Part shown: positions 1 through 6,774 of the stretch, piece by piece
Layout: each line of letters opens with the position of its first letter
How positions within the stretch are numbered: the first letter of the stretch is position 1
Assembly: GCF_014078545.1 (NCBI RefSeq)
Contig: NZ_MU078712.1
Span: forward strand, 193,567 to 229,440
Length of the DNA stretch: 35,874 nucleotides
Direction: 5' to 3'
Origin: Nitrosopumilus sp. b1
Lineage (GTDB): Archaea > Thermoproteota > Nitrososphaeria > Nitrososphaerales > Nitrosopumilaceae
The notes under the pieces: model-generated
Databases searched by the model: none
What the model was told of the DNA's origin: nothing
What the model saw: only the letters and a program-made list of their open reading frames with translations
Translations under genes and position numbers: made by a program

Positions 1-64
1 CTGAACCAGCTCCAGAACCAGAGCCTGAACCAGCTCCAGAACCAGAGCCTGAACCAGCTCCAGC
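1..64 (+). repeat. 24-bp coding tandem repeat (PE stalk)
   Basis: A 24-base unit beginning ctgaaccagctccagaacca occurs twice exactly (1-24, 25-48) and continues into a third, diverging copy. It encodes eight residues of the PEPAPEPE type. Because it stays in frame and codes, it is a protein repeat rather than a regulatory or CRISPR repeat. More copies may lie before the window. Confidence 0.85.
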
Positions 65-347
65 ACCCGTACCAGAACCTAAGCCGGAACCAACACCCAC
101 AACCGACCAACCAAAAACACAATGTGGACCTGGAACGATTCTAAAAGATGGTGCATGTGTATTGGACCAATCTTGTGGACCTGGAACAATTCTTCAAGAT
201 GGTGTTTGTGTACTTGATGAATCTAAATCCACTACGTCCCCAGGTATGGGTAAAGAATTGATTATTGGTGTTGTAGCCGCATTCATTGTTGCATTAATTG
301 TAGGATTTGTCCTCTGGATGATTAGCAGAGGCAGTAGACAAAAATAA
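3..347 (+). CDS. C-terminal part of a PE-repeat, membrane-anchored surface protein (5' end outside window)
   Basis: The frame is open from base 3 without a stop, so the gene starts before the window. The visible part has three sections. First comes a Pro/Glu/Ala stalk of alternating PE and PA pairs. Then two copies of a short module reading CGPGTIL-DG-CVLD (about bases 123-218), each with two cysteines that could pair. Last is a hydrophobic helix of about 22 residues (GVVAAFIVALIVGFVLWMI) followed by a basic RGSRQK end. This fits an exported protein held in the membrane by its C-terminus, with the stalk spanning the space below the S-layer; that placement is inference. The ATG at 162 is internal to the second module and is not the real start. 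The N-terminal domain that would give a function is not visible. Confidence 0.8.
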   Translation, partial: EPAPEPEPEPAPEPEPEPAPAPVPEPKPEPTPTTDQPKTQCGPGTILKDGACVLDQSCGPGTILQDGVCVLDESKSTTSPGMGKELIIGVVAAFIVALIVGFVLWMISRGSRQK

Positions 348-357
348 TTTTAGAAAT

Positions 358-783
358 TTAATCTGTTTTATTTAATGCCCTTACTGTATTTGGAATTCTC
401 TTCTTTCCTTGTTTTACCATTTCGATTGTTTCTAGTAAATAATCCATCTCAAATGGTTTGAAGATTATCGCTTCCACATTTGATTCAAAGAGCCTTTTTT
501 GAGTAACGCCTGCTGTTGCGGCTGTAACAAAAATTACTTTTGCATTTGGATTGATATTCTTAATTTTCTGTAAAGCATAAAATCCATCGTACTCTGGCAT
601 TATGACATCTAAAAGTACTACGTCTGGCTGCAGTTTTTCATAAATTATTACTGCCTCCGCGCCATTTTTTGCCTTGGCAATCACATTTAGATTTTTTATG
701 CTCAGATACTCTGATAGTACTTCTAAGCTATCGTAATCATCATCTACTATTATAACAGATGTATTATCGGTGGGACTTACCAT
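358..783 (-). CDS. Single-domain CheY-like response regulator
   Basis: A stand-alone receiver domain of 141 residues. The acidic pocket is DDD at residues 14-16, the phospho-acceptor is D59 in the string VVLLDVIMP, the switch Thr is T87 (FVT) and the conserved Lys is K109 (FKP). All receiver-domain key residues are present, so it should be phosphorylated by a histidine kinase. There is no output domain, so it probably acts by protein contact, as CheY does. No kinase is adjacent; the nearest is at 2958-4019 on the other strand, separated by three genes. Its partner is therefore unknown. Confidence 0.92.
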   Translation of the reverse strand: MVSPTDNTSVIIVDDDYDSLEVLSEYLSIKNLNVIAKAKNGAEAVIIYEKLQPDVVLLDVIMPEYDGFYALQKIKNINPNAKVIFVTAATAGVTQKRLFESNVEAIIFKPFEMDYLLETIEMVKQGKKRIPNTVRALNKTD

Positions 784-902
784 ATTGATAAGATATGTGA
801 TATTGGATTAACCATTTTGAAAAAATATCTGTCTAAAGAAAACAAACACTATTGAGAATTCTTTAAATCATTTTACTAAACTAATCACAAAATTATAACT
901 AC

Positions 903-1430
903 TTAACAACTAAAATCCCCATTAGCATCATTCATGATTTGGTGAAATTCATATCCTGAATAGACATTTGATACTGTAATTGGAATAAATCCCAAAATAC
1001 TTGTAATGTAATTTACCTGAACAAACATTCGACTGCTGTCTACTCTTGCAATATCTGTTCCTGAAAATTCTGTATCCATAAAGAGCAGCATCGCTTGTGA
1101 TGATTTTTCCTTCATGTCTGATCTCCCGCTTGTTTCTACTATTGATTTTCCTTCAATTGTAATTGGTTCTATGAAATATGTTCCAAGTTTTTGATTATCA
1201 AAATACAAATCCATGTTGATTCCGCCAATGGAAACTGGGAATGCTGATGTATTACATAATGATATTTTGCCTCCATGCATCATTGCAATAAAATCAAATG
1301 CTCCTTTTTGATGCCACCTGAATTCAATATTATCTAATAATGAAGCGTTAACAAATGAATATGCAAACGTACCAACAATGACAATTGATGCTATTATGAC
1401 TATGATGCTATGTCTGTTCACTTGCATCAC
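903..1430 (-). CDS. Membrane-anchored protein, possible LEA14-like domain
   Basis: 175 residues with one N-terminal membrane helix (about residues 8-27) and an outward soluble domain. The part around residues 55-120 (CNTSAFPVSIGGINMDLYFD, then a G-T-Y-F-I segment and later Ser/Thr-rich strands) resembles the beta-sandwich pattern of LEA14/WHy-type proteins. That family call is a weak inference from pattern only. Its start overlaps the 3' end of the upstream gene (1408-2061) by 23 bases, so the two are co-transcribed and probably translationally coupled. A second Met directly follows the first, and either may be used. No catalytic motif is seen. Confidence 0.7.
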   Translation of the reverse strand: MMQVNRHSIIVIIASIVIVGTFAYSFVNASLLDNIEFRWHQKGAFDFIAMMHGGKISLCNTSAFPVSIGGINMDLYFDNQKLGTYFIEPITIEGKSIVETSGRSDMKEKSSQAMLLFMDTEFSGTDIARVDSSRMFVQVNYITSILGFIPITVSNVYSGYEFHQIMNDANGDFSC

Positions 1431-2061
1431 TTGTATTGATGACTATAACTCCAATTTTTATTAAATGTGCTAAAGCATTGGCAAATTCTTCATCAGCAAT
1501 TCCATTATCTTCTTGAATCCATAGTTCTGTAGTATATCTGAACCAATCTGGTATGGATGATTCATGATTCTCTTGTACTGCTTGCTGTTGGATAATTATC
1601 ACATTGCTCTCTATCAAATATTCAATACCTTTTGCAAATTCTGAATCTGAAATCAAACCTTCAATCCACCATGCCCCTAGGTCCTTAATCCATACTGGAA
1701 TGACTACTTTACCAGAATCTTTTACAAAAAATTTCGTTGAGTGATATTTTCTATCATAATCCAATTCTAGGGTGTATTCTCCCTCGCCAAAAATTTCTGC
1801 ACCAAATGGATTAGGTGCAGTTATTGTCGTTACTTTTTCAGAAATTGGCAAATTGATTGGAGAACTCTTTTTGCCTGATGAATCAACTATGTGAATCACT
1901 GCAAAATCTCCAGTTACATTATCTACATTTATTGTGAATTTGAGAAAATCCCCAAAGTAATACGTCTGCTTGTCAGTTGATATCTGAATTCCTCCTTCTT
2001 GAGCAAATACCGTGGCTGTTGATAACATCATTAAACTAAACATTAATAGAATTTTTTTCAT
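1408..2061 (-). CDS. Secreted protein with two Trp-rich C-terminal repeats
   Basis: 217 residues. Residues 1-20 form a clear signal peptide ending AFA before QEGG. Residues about 25-115 look like an all-beta domain. The C-terminal half carries two copies of a module of about 40 residues: IPVWIKDLGAWWIEGLISDS followed by EFAKGIEYLI (residues 121-158), and a degenerate copy starting IPDWFRYTTELWIQ (170-209). This module is recognisable from many exported proteins of ammonia-oxidising archaea; its role is unknown to me. A TATA-like gtaataaaaa (2081-2090) sits 25 bases ahead of the ATG, pointing to a leaderless mRNA that also covers the next gene. Confidence 0.8.
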   Translation of the reverse strand: MKKILLMFSLMMLSTATVFAQEGGIQISTDKQTYYFGDFLKFTINVDNVTGDFAVIHIVDSSGKKSSPINLPISEKVTTITAPNPFGAEIFGEGEYTLELDYDRKYHSTKFFVKDSGKVVIPVWIKDLGAWWIEGLISDSEFAKGIEYLIESNVIIIQQQAVQENHESSIPDWFRYTTELWIQEDNGIADEEFANALAHLIKIGVIVINTSDASEQT

Positions 2062-2117
2062 AACTTTGTGATTCCATTGAGTAATAAAAACCTCAAATTA
2101 GATGTTACAAATTTTAT

Positions 2118-2813
2118 CTAATTATTCTTAACATTCATTCTTTCTACAAGACTATTTACTGACTGTAGAATTTTTCTTGCTTCTTCTTTATTCTCTAGTG
2201 ATTCTAATTGTTTTTTTATGACCTCAATTGGGTCTTCTTGTTTTTGTTCATTTTGCATTGATTCCTTCTTTTGGGCTAAAACAAGCTCAGCTTTGATTTC
2301 TGCTATCTGCTTGTCTTTTTCTATTAGATCTGATTGAGTTCTACTTACTTGAGATGTAAAGTATTCCATCTTTCTCTTTATCTCTTCTCTTTCGTTTTCA
2401 AGAAATTTTATTGCAGCTTCTATGTCGCCTGCCTTAATGTCTTTGTACTTTATTTTATCTAATTGCTCTTTTGTTTTTGGTTGATAAAACTGGAGTGATT
2501 CAATTTCCTCTTGGAATTTTCTTTGTCTCTCATGAAACATATCTAATCTTCTCTTCTTTTCCATTATACTTTCATTTACAAATTTTAGATACTGTGCAGT
2601 GTTTCCAACCTCGTCATTCATTTTGTTTTTTTCCTCTTCATAGACTTCAAAATTTGTTGAAGGCTCTCCATATTGATTTTTAAAAGTAATGCTTCTGTCT
2701 TGGACTTCCATTGCATCTGCAACATCAATCTTTTCTCCAACACCTGTAATATGCGCCCATTCATCTTCTGCAGATACCTCTCTTTTTTTACGATTGATGT
2801 GCTTTCCAGCCAT
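2118..2813 (-). CDS. Coiled-coil protein of unknown function
   Basis: 231 residues, hydrophilic, with no signal peptide or membrane helix. From about residue 60 to the end the sequence is almost wholly charged heptad-like helix rich in K, E, Q and I/L, broken near residue 115 by a YQPKTKEQ turn, so an antiparallel or long parallel coiled coil is likely. The N-terminus is basic (KHINRKKREV). No family is recognised. A gene reading in another frame across its start (to 2857) is a shadow. The TATA-like gaaaatatgatt near 2832-2843 is spaced for a leaderless start at 2813. It is divergent from the histidine kinase gene. Confidence 0.75.
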   Translation of the reverse strand: MAGKHINRKKREVSAEDEWAHITGVGEKIDVADAMEVQDRSITFKNQYGEPSTNFEVYEEEKNKMNDEVGNTAQYLKFVNESIMEKKRRLDMFHERQRKFQEEIESLQFYQPKTKEQLDKIKYKDIKAGDIEAAIKFLENEREEIKRKMEYFTSQVSRTQSDLIEKDKQIAEIKAELVLAQKKESMQNEQKQEDPIEVIKKQLESLENKEEARKILQSVNSLVERMNVKNN

Positions 2814-2957
2814 GTTATTTTAGGCATTGATGAAAATATGATTTCATAGGCGTCCAAAAAGAACAGACAATTTCTGAAAAATCATTCGTTAATAGGTAAA
2901 TTCTCTGTCCGTACATCTCAAACAAACACAAGTAAATCAAATTTTATTTTCAAGTAA

Positions 2958-4019
2958 ATGTCTATGCAAACCTCAAAACCTGACTTGCCAAATCCATTAA
3001 TTCAAAATTTATCAGAGGTTGCGGCTTCTGCGTTTAAAGAATTAGAATCTACTAAACTGGATTTGAAAGAAAAGGAAATGCAGTTACGTGAGATTGCTGA
3101 AATTTCAAATCAAAAAATTAACGCTGCTGCTAAACTTAATCATGATTTGCAAGGAAAGGTCGAGTTATTACAAGATCTTTCTCAGCGCCTCGAAGAACAA
3201 AATGATGAACTAAACAGACGAAATCAAGAGATGCAAATTAAAGAAAAAACTTACAACAATCTAAACCAAGAACTTCGTGCAGAACTTGAAAAAGTTACTG
3301 TCAAAGAAAAAGAATTGGAAATTCGTGAACAATATCTTGAAAAAATGGTAGATGAAAAATCACAACAGTTGTCCCGCTCTGAAAAAATGGCTACCATCGG
3401 TGAATTGACTTCTAGATTAGCACATGATCTTAGAAATCCCCTTTCAGTCATTAAAACAACTCACGGTATCATGAAAACAAAACCTAACATGAAAATTGAA
3501 GAGCGATTACAGTATAATGGAAGAATAGACCGAGCAATACTACGCATTGTCCATCTTGTTGATGATGTTTTAGATTATGTCCGCGTCACTGAATTAAATC
3601 TGCAAAAAGTTTCTCTTCGTGCAGTAGTAGAGTCTGCTATTGATTCAATAGTGAAGCCTTCTGACATTAACATCAGCCGTCCAGAAAAAGATGTCAACAT
3701 CAACTGTGATTATAGGAAACTAGAAGCTGTTTTTGCTAACTTGATTACTAATGCAATTCAAGCCATGAATGAAGATGGTGACATTATTATTAGAATTACT
3801 GATAAAAATGACAAAGCTTTGATCGAATTTGAAGATACCGGTCCTGGAATTTCGGATTCTATTGCTTCACAAATCTTTGATCCGATGTTTACCACTAAAT
3901 CTTATGGTACTGGACTTGGATTATCCATTTGTAAAAGCATTGTCGAAAAACACGGTGGCGATATCACCCTATCTTCTAATCCAACCACCTTTAGGATTAC
4001 TTTACCAAAGAATCTTTAA
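2958..4019 (+). CDS. Soluble sensor histidine kinase with coiled-coil N-terminus
   Basis: 353 residues with no membrane helix. Residues about 25-140 are a long coiled coil with no recognisable PAS, GAF or HAMP domain. The DHp domain follows with the H-box RLAHDLRNPL and phospho-acceptor H156. The ATPase domain has the N-box around N265 (NLITNAIQAM), the G1 box DTGPG (293-297), an F-box region and the G2 box GTGLGL (317-322). The enzyme should autophosphorylate and pass phosphate to a receiver protein. No regulator gene is adjacent; the receiver at 358-783 is the only candidate in view. The input signal is unknown, and the coiled coil may bind a separate sensor protein. The ATG at 2958 lies 25 bases after an AT-rich agtaaatca element. 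Confidence 0.93.
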   Translation: MSMQTSKPDLPNPLIQNLSEVAASAFKELESTKLDLKEKEMQLREIAEISNQKINAAAKLNHDLQGKVELLQDLSQRLEEQNDELNRRNQEMQIKEKTYNNLNQELRAELEKVTVKEKELEIREQYLEKMVDEKSQQLSRSEKMATIGELTSRLAHDLRNPLSVIKTTHGIMKTKPNMKIEERLQYNGRIDRAILRIVHLVDDVLDYVRVTELNLQKVSLRAVVESAIDSIVKPSDINISRPEKDVNINCDYRKLEAVFANLITNAIQAMNEDGDIIIRITDKNDKALIEFEDTGPGISDSIASQIFDPMFTTKSYGTGLGLSICKSIVEKHGGDITLSSNPTTFRITLPKNL

Positions 4020-4251
4020 TTTTTTTAAGCATTCCATATCCCGCTAGTATTATTCCTGCAATCAAAATAGTTATTCCTACTGTAAACTCTATCTGTAATC
4101 TACCTTGTAAACCGATTGTATCAGTTGACTCTGTAATTTGTTCTTCTACATTTTTTAGGTATTCCAATTGTGGATAGTCATATACTATTATCAATGAGCC
4201 AATGATTATCAAGATCAAGCCTGCAAAAACATGTGCTGGTTTCACAATCAT
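3997..4251 (-). CDS. Small two-helix membrane protein
   Basis: 84 residues with two predicted membrane helices: residues about 6-26 (HVFAGLILIIIGSLIIVYDY) and about 54-76, joined by a polar, acidic stretch. A basic tail KKIKDSLVK follows. It has no motif I recognise. Its 3' end overlaps the convergent histidine kinase gene by 23 bases. The hydrophobic pattern and lack of a better reading frame support it as a real gene, but there is no family evidence. Confidence 0.55.
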   Translation of the reverse strand: MIVKPAHVFAGLILIIIGSLIIVYDYPQLEYLKNVEEQITESTDTIGLQGRLQIEFTVGITILIAGIILAGYGMLKKIKDSLVK

Positions 4252-4290
4252 TGAAAATACTGCTTGATTTTGACTGTTACTGCATTTCTT

Positions 4291-4503
4291 TCAAAGTTTC
4301 TTTTGGAATCTAGCACGAATTTTTTCCTTGTTTCTTTGTACTATGATATAGTAGTTAATGAGATCATAGATCATCTCTTCTACTGATAATTTCTCACATT
4401 CTTGTGCGGATTCTAAAAAATCGATATAGTCCTTATCATTTAGAGTTAGGATGATTTTTCTCAAGAATGAATGTGGTTCATTTATTGCTAAAACCTGATC
4501 AAT
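4291..4503 (-). CDS. Possible small helical protein with a non-standard start
   Basis: This frame is open from 4524 down to a TGA at 4291-4293. It encodes a coding-like, mainly helical peptide with strings such as LTLNDKDYIDFLESAQECEK and VEEMIYDLINYYIIVQRNKE. No ATG or GTG lies at a sensible place. A TTG at 4462-4464 would give 57 residues, but the good-looking sequence continues upstream (IDQVLAINEPHSF). An AT-rich element near 4530-4540 would place a leaderless start around 4503-4510, where only ATT (4501-4503) fits. I give the ATT version. It could instead be a gene decayed at its start. Function unknown. Confidence 0.4.
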   Translation of the reverse strand: MDQVLAINEPHSFLRKIILTLNDKDYIDFLESAQECEKLSVEEMIYDLINYYIIVQRNKEKIRARFQKKL

Positions 4504-4559
4504 TGATTTTTCGCTGATTTGAGGTTAATTCTTAATTTTCCCTCTCCCAAATTGCAAAT

Positions 4560-4569
4560 AAGATATTAA
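4560..4569 (+). promoter_or_regulatory. TATA-like element for the L15e gene
   Basis: The sequence aagatattaag is centred about 26 bases before the ATG at 4592, the spacing expected for a leaderless or near-leaderless archaeal transcript. Confidence 0.5.
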
Positions 4570-4591
4570 GGGGATTTCGTTAGTTGGCGAT

Positions 4592-5050
4592 ATGCCTAGT
4601 CGCCAAGACCAAATTTGGGTTCAATTGTGGAAGGAAAATTCTCCAGACATCCGAGAACGAATTGTTGGATGGAGAAAACAAAATGCTATGACGAGAATTG
4701 ACACTCCAAGCAGAATTCAAAGAGCCAGAAGACTAGGATACAAAGCAAAACAAGGAATTGTAGTAATCCGAATGCGTGTTGGTACTGGTGGTATGAGGCG
4801 ACAACGTCCAAGAGCTGGTAGACGGCCAAAACATCTTGGTGTTACTAGAATTAAAGCAGATGTAAGCATGAAACAAGTTGCAGAGAATAGAGTTATGGAA
4901 AAACATCCAAACATGAAGCTATTGGGCTCTTATTTTGTTTACAAAGATGGTATGCACTATTGGTTTGAAGTAATATTGGCAGATCCTCACCATCCAAGGA
5001 TTGCAAAAGATAAAGAACTTCGAAAACGAGTACTGCCTGGCGTCGCATAA
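4592..5050 (+). CDS. rpl15e: 50S ribosomal protein L15e
   Basis: 152 residues, very basic, with the characteristic L15e order: an N-terminal WVQLWKENSP segment, the basic patch RIDTPSRIQRARRLGYKAKQ, then RVGTGGMRRQRPRAGRRPKH and a C-terminal YWFEVILADPHHP. L15e is an archaeal/eukaryotic large-subunit protein that binds 23S rRNA. It starts at an ATG with a nearby TATA-like element. The next gene begins at a TTG only one base after its stop, so the two are probably in one transcript. Confidence 0.97.
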   Translation: MPSRQDQIWVQLWKENSPDIRERIVGWRKQNAMTRIDTPSRIQRARRLGYKAKQGIVVIRMRVGTGGMRRQRPRAGRRPKHLGVTRIKADVSMKQVAENRVMEKHPNMKLLGSYFVYKDGMHYWFEVILADPHHPRIAKDKELRKRVLPGVA

Positions 5051-5051
5051 A

Positions 5052-5531
5052 TTGAAAACATTACTAGTACTTTTGATAATTCTCACAACAATATCTTCCG
5101 TATATGCCGCACCCCTATCTGATCGTACTGGTTTGAAACAAGACTTCATTATTGAAACAGGCGGCTATGAATTTGAAGTTGAAACCGTATCTAATTTTGA
5201 TGTAAATGAGATTAATTTTGATGCAGAAGCAAAGCGATTAACACTGGTAATTGATAGCGGGCTAGAAAATAATCTGGCAGAAATTTACATTCCCAAAAAT
5301 TTAATCAATGGTAATTTCACTTTTTTCCTAAATGATGCTGAAATTTTTCCCAAGGTACAGACTAGCGAACAAATTTCATTCATTACACTTGAATTTTCAG
5401 GCACGGGAAAACATACCTTAGACATTATTGGAACCACTTACCTACCAGAGTTTTCTGAAATTGCTCCTTTGGTTTTAGCAACTGGATTACTTGGTCTCTT
5501 ATTTTTTAAAAAGCGTTCACTCATTAAGTAA
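5052..5531 (+). CDS. Exported protein with PEFG-CTERM-like sorting tail
   Basis: With the TTG start at 5052, one base after the L15e stop, the product is 159 residues and opens with a clean signal peptide (KTLLVLLIILTTISSVYAA). An upstream ATG at 5001 would put 17 odd residues ahead of it and overlap L15e, so I reject that start. The middle is an all-beta domain. The tail has PEFS at residues 132-135, a hydrophobic helix (about 138-152) and a basic KKRSLIK end. That is the tripartite layout of PEFG-CTERM proteins, thought to be archaeosortase substrates in this lineage; here S replaces G. Function is otherwise unknown. It overlaps the convergent redoxin gene by 15 bases. Confidence 0.75.
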   Translation: MKTLLVLLIILTTISSVYAAPLSDRTGLKQDFIIETGGYEFEVETVSNFDVNEINFDAEAKRLTLVIDSGLENNLAEIYIPKNLINGNFTFFLNDAEIFPKVQTSEQISFITLEFSGTGKHTLDIIGTTYLPEFSEIAPLVLATGLLGLLFFKKRSLIK

Positions 5532-6176
5532 TGATTGAATCATTGGTTCCAAGTTGCCACTCTGTCCAAAAGATACATCTCGTAGTATTCCTTTTCTGTC
5601 TACCAGAATTGTAGATGGCGTTCCTTGCAAGGAAAACATCTCAAATGTTTCTGCCGTATACTCTTTTGACTTCATGTAATCTTTGACTCTTTGGATAATC
5701 TGAGTACGATAGTCTTCTGACTGTGAATCAAATGCTGGAATTTGGGTATAAATAAAATCCATAATTCTTGCATTATCAATATCCCCTGTTTCTTTGATAA
5801 GGGAATCCATGGCTACTGGAAATGGTATTTTGTATGGTATTTTGTTTCCATCTAGCTGCTTGTATTGGCCTAGTGATTGAAGTGTGTCACCAATAACTTC
5901 ACCTGTTTTTAATAATAATTTCAAGTTGTCAAGTGTATTTTTATCAAAATCCTCAAATGCTGTAGCTATGCCTACAACTCTAACTCCATCATCTTTGTAT
6001 TTGTTGTAGATGTTTATTGCTTCAGGAATACCATACATAAAACATCCTGGACAGTTTACTTGGAAAACCTCTGCAAGAATGATTTTGTCTTTCTCCTGAT
6101 CAAAATTTGTGGGCATTCCTTGTACCCATTCAGAAATTTTGAGATTTGGTGCTTTCTCGCCTATCTTTGCTCGCAT
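5517..6176 (-). CDS. Thioredoxin-fold redoxin (TlpA/AhpC-TSA type)
   Basis: 219 residues with no signal peptide, so probably cytoplasmic. The N-terminal IGEKAPNLKISEWV is the usual opening of the AhpC/TSA-redoxin group. The active-site motif is CPGC (C42, C45) after LAEVFQVN. A cis-Pro loop (QGTPSTILVDRKG) occurs near residue 185, and an insertion of about 60 residues sits between. The CPGC pair suggests a disulfide reductase or oxidoreductase rather than a one-cysteine peroxiredoxin. Its substrate is unknown. The start ATG at 6176 is preceded by ctattaaaaac centred 25 bases upstream. Confidence 0.8.
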   Translation of the reverse strand: MRAKIGEKAPNLKISEWVQGMPTNFDQEKDKIILAEVFQVNCPGCFMYGIPEAINIYNKYKDDGVRVVGIATAFEDFDKNTLDNLKLLLKTGEVIGDTLQSLGQYKQLDGNKIPYKIPFPVAMDSLIKETGDIDNARIMDFIYTQIPAFDSQSEDYRTQIIQRVKDYMKSKEYTAETFEMFSLQGTPSTILVDRKGILRDVSFGQSGNLEPMIQSLLNE

Positions 6177-6246
6177 ATTCTAGTTGATTTGATTTTCTAT
6201 TAAAAACATAACTATGTTGCATCTTAATTTGAAAATACGAATTAGG

Positions 6247-6256
6247 ATAATATATG
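6247..6256 (+). promoter_or_regulatory. TATA-like element for the HEAT-repeat gene
   Basis: ataatatatg is centred 25 bases before the TTG at 6277. It lies inside the longer reading frame that begins at the ATG at 6214, which argues that the shorter TTG-started protein is the true product. Confidence 0.55.
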
Positions 6257-6276
6257 AGACTAGTGGGCGTTTATTA

Positions 6277-6774
6277 TTGAGCCAAAAACAAGTCGTGACT
6301 GATGAACGATTAAAATTATTTTCTGAGATGGAAGAAAAATATGAAAAAAAAGATGTAAAATATTTTGTAAATCTTTTAGAGCATGATGATTATGTAGTGA
6401 GAACTCGCTCCACTTGCATTTTGGTGGATTTTGGTGGAGAAGATAAAGTACCTTACATTGCCAAAGTTCTCAAAAATGACGTTAATGAACTAGTGAGGCA
6501 TGAGGCTGCATTTTCACTCGGTCAAATGGGGCATTCAATCTGTGTCCCACATCTTGTTGATGCCACACTTAATGATCCTAGCATGTTTGTACGACATGAA
6601 GCAGCAATAGCATTAGGCGTTGTAGGAAATAAGGAGGCAAAAGAGGCACTCGTAAAGGCTCTAAATGATCCTGATGAACCCGTAGTAGAATCTGCAGTTG
6701 TTGCCTTATCCAACATAGAATTTATGGAAAAACTTAGCAAAAATGAAAAGTTTGCCAAGCTTACTGGCGGCTAA
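6277..6774 (+). CDS. HEAT-repeat (PBS-lyase-like) protein
   Basis: 165 residues from a TTG start. After a short helical lead, HEAT-like repeats of about 31 residues run to the end, with recurring patterns such as VRHEAAFSLGQMGH, VRHEAAIALGVVGN and VVESAVVALSNI. Such repeats build a curved helical scaffold for protein contacts; no enzymatic residues are evident, and there is no phycobilisome context. An ATG at 6214 would add 21 residues (IRIRIIYETSGR) that do not resemble HEAT sequence and would place the promoter element inside the gene. It converges on rad50 with a 4-base overlap. Confidence 0.8.
   Translation: MSQKQVVTDERLKLFSEMEEKYEKKDVKYFVNLLEHDDYVVRTRSTCILVDFGGEDKVPYIAKVLKNDVNELVRHEAAFSLGQMGHSICVPHLVDATLNDPSMFVRHEAAIALGVVGNKEAKEALVKALNDPDEPVVESAVVALSNIEFMEKLSKNEKFAKLTGG

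Noticed and set aside
1-64. Direct repeats that could suggest a CRISPR array
   Set aside because: Units are contiguous with no spacers and encode an in-frame PE-rich stalk.
2827-2877. TGATGA and CTGA boxes spaced like a C/D box sRNA
   Set aside because: The base before TGATGA is T rather than a purine, no terminal stem forms, and the site is the promoter region of the 2118-2813 gene.
5001-5051. Upstream ATG start for the PEFG-tailed protein
   Set aside because: It lies inside L15e and puts charged sequence before a clear signal peptide; the TTG at 5052 is better.
6214-6276. N-terminal extension of the HEAT-repeat protein
   Set aside because: The TATA-like element lies inside it, and the residues do not look like HEAT sequence.
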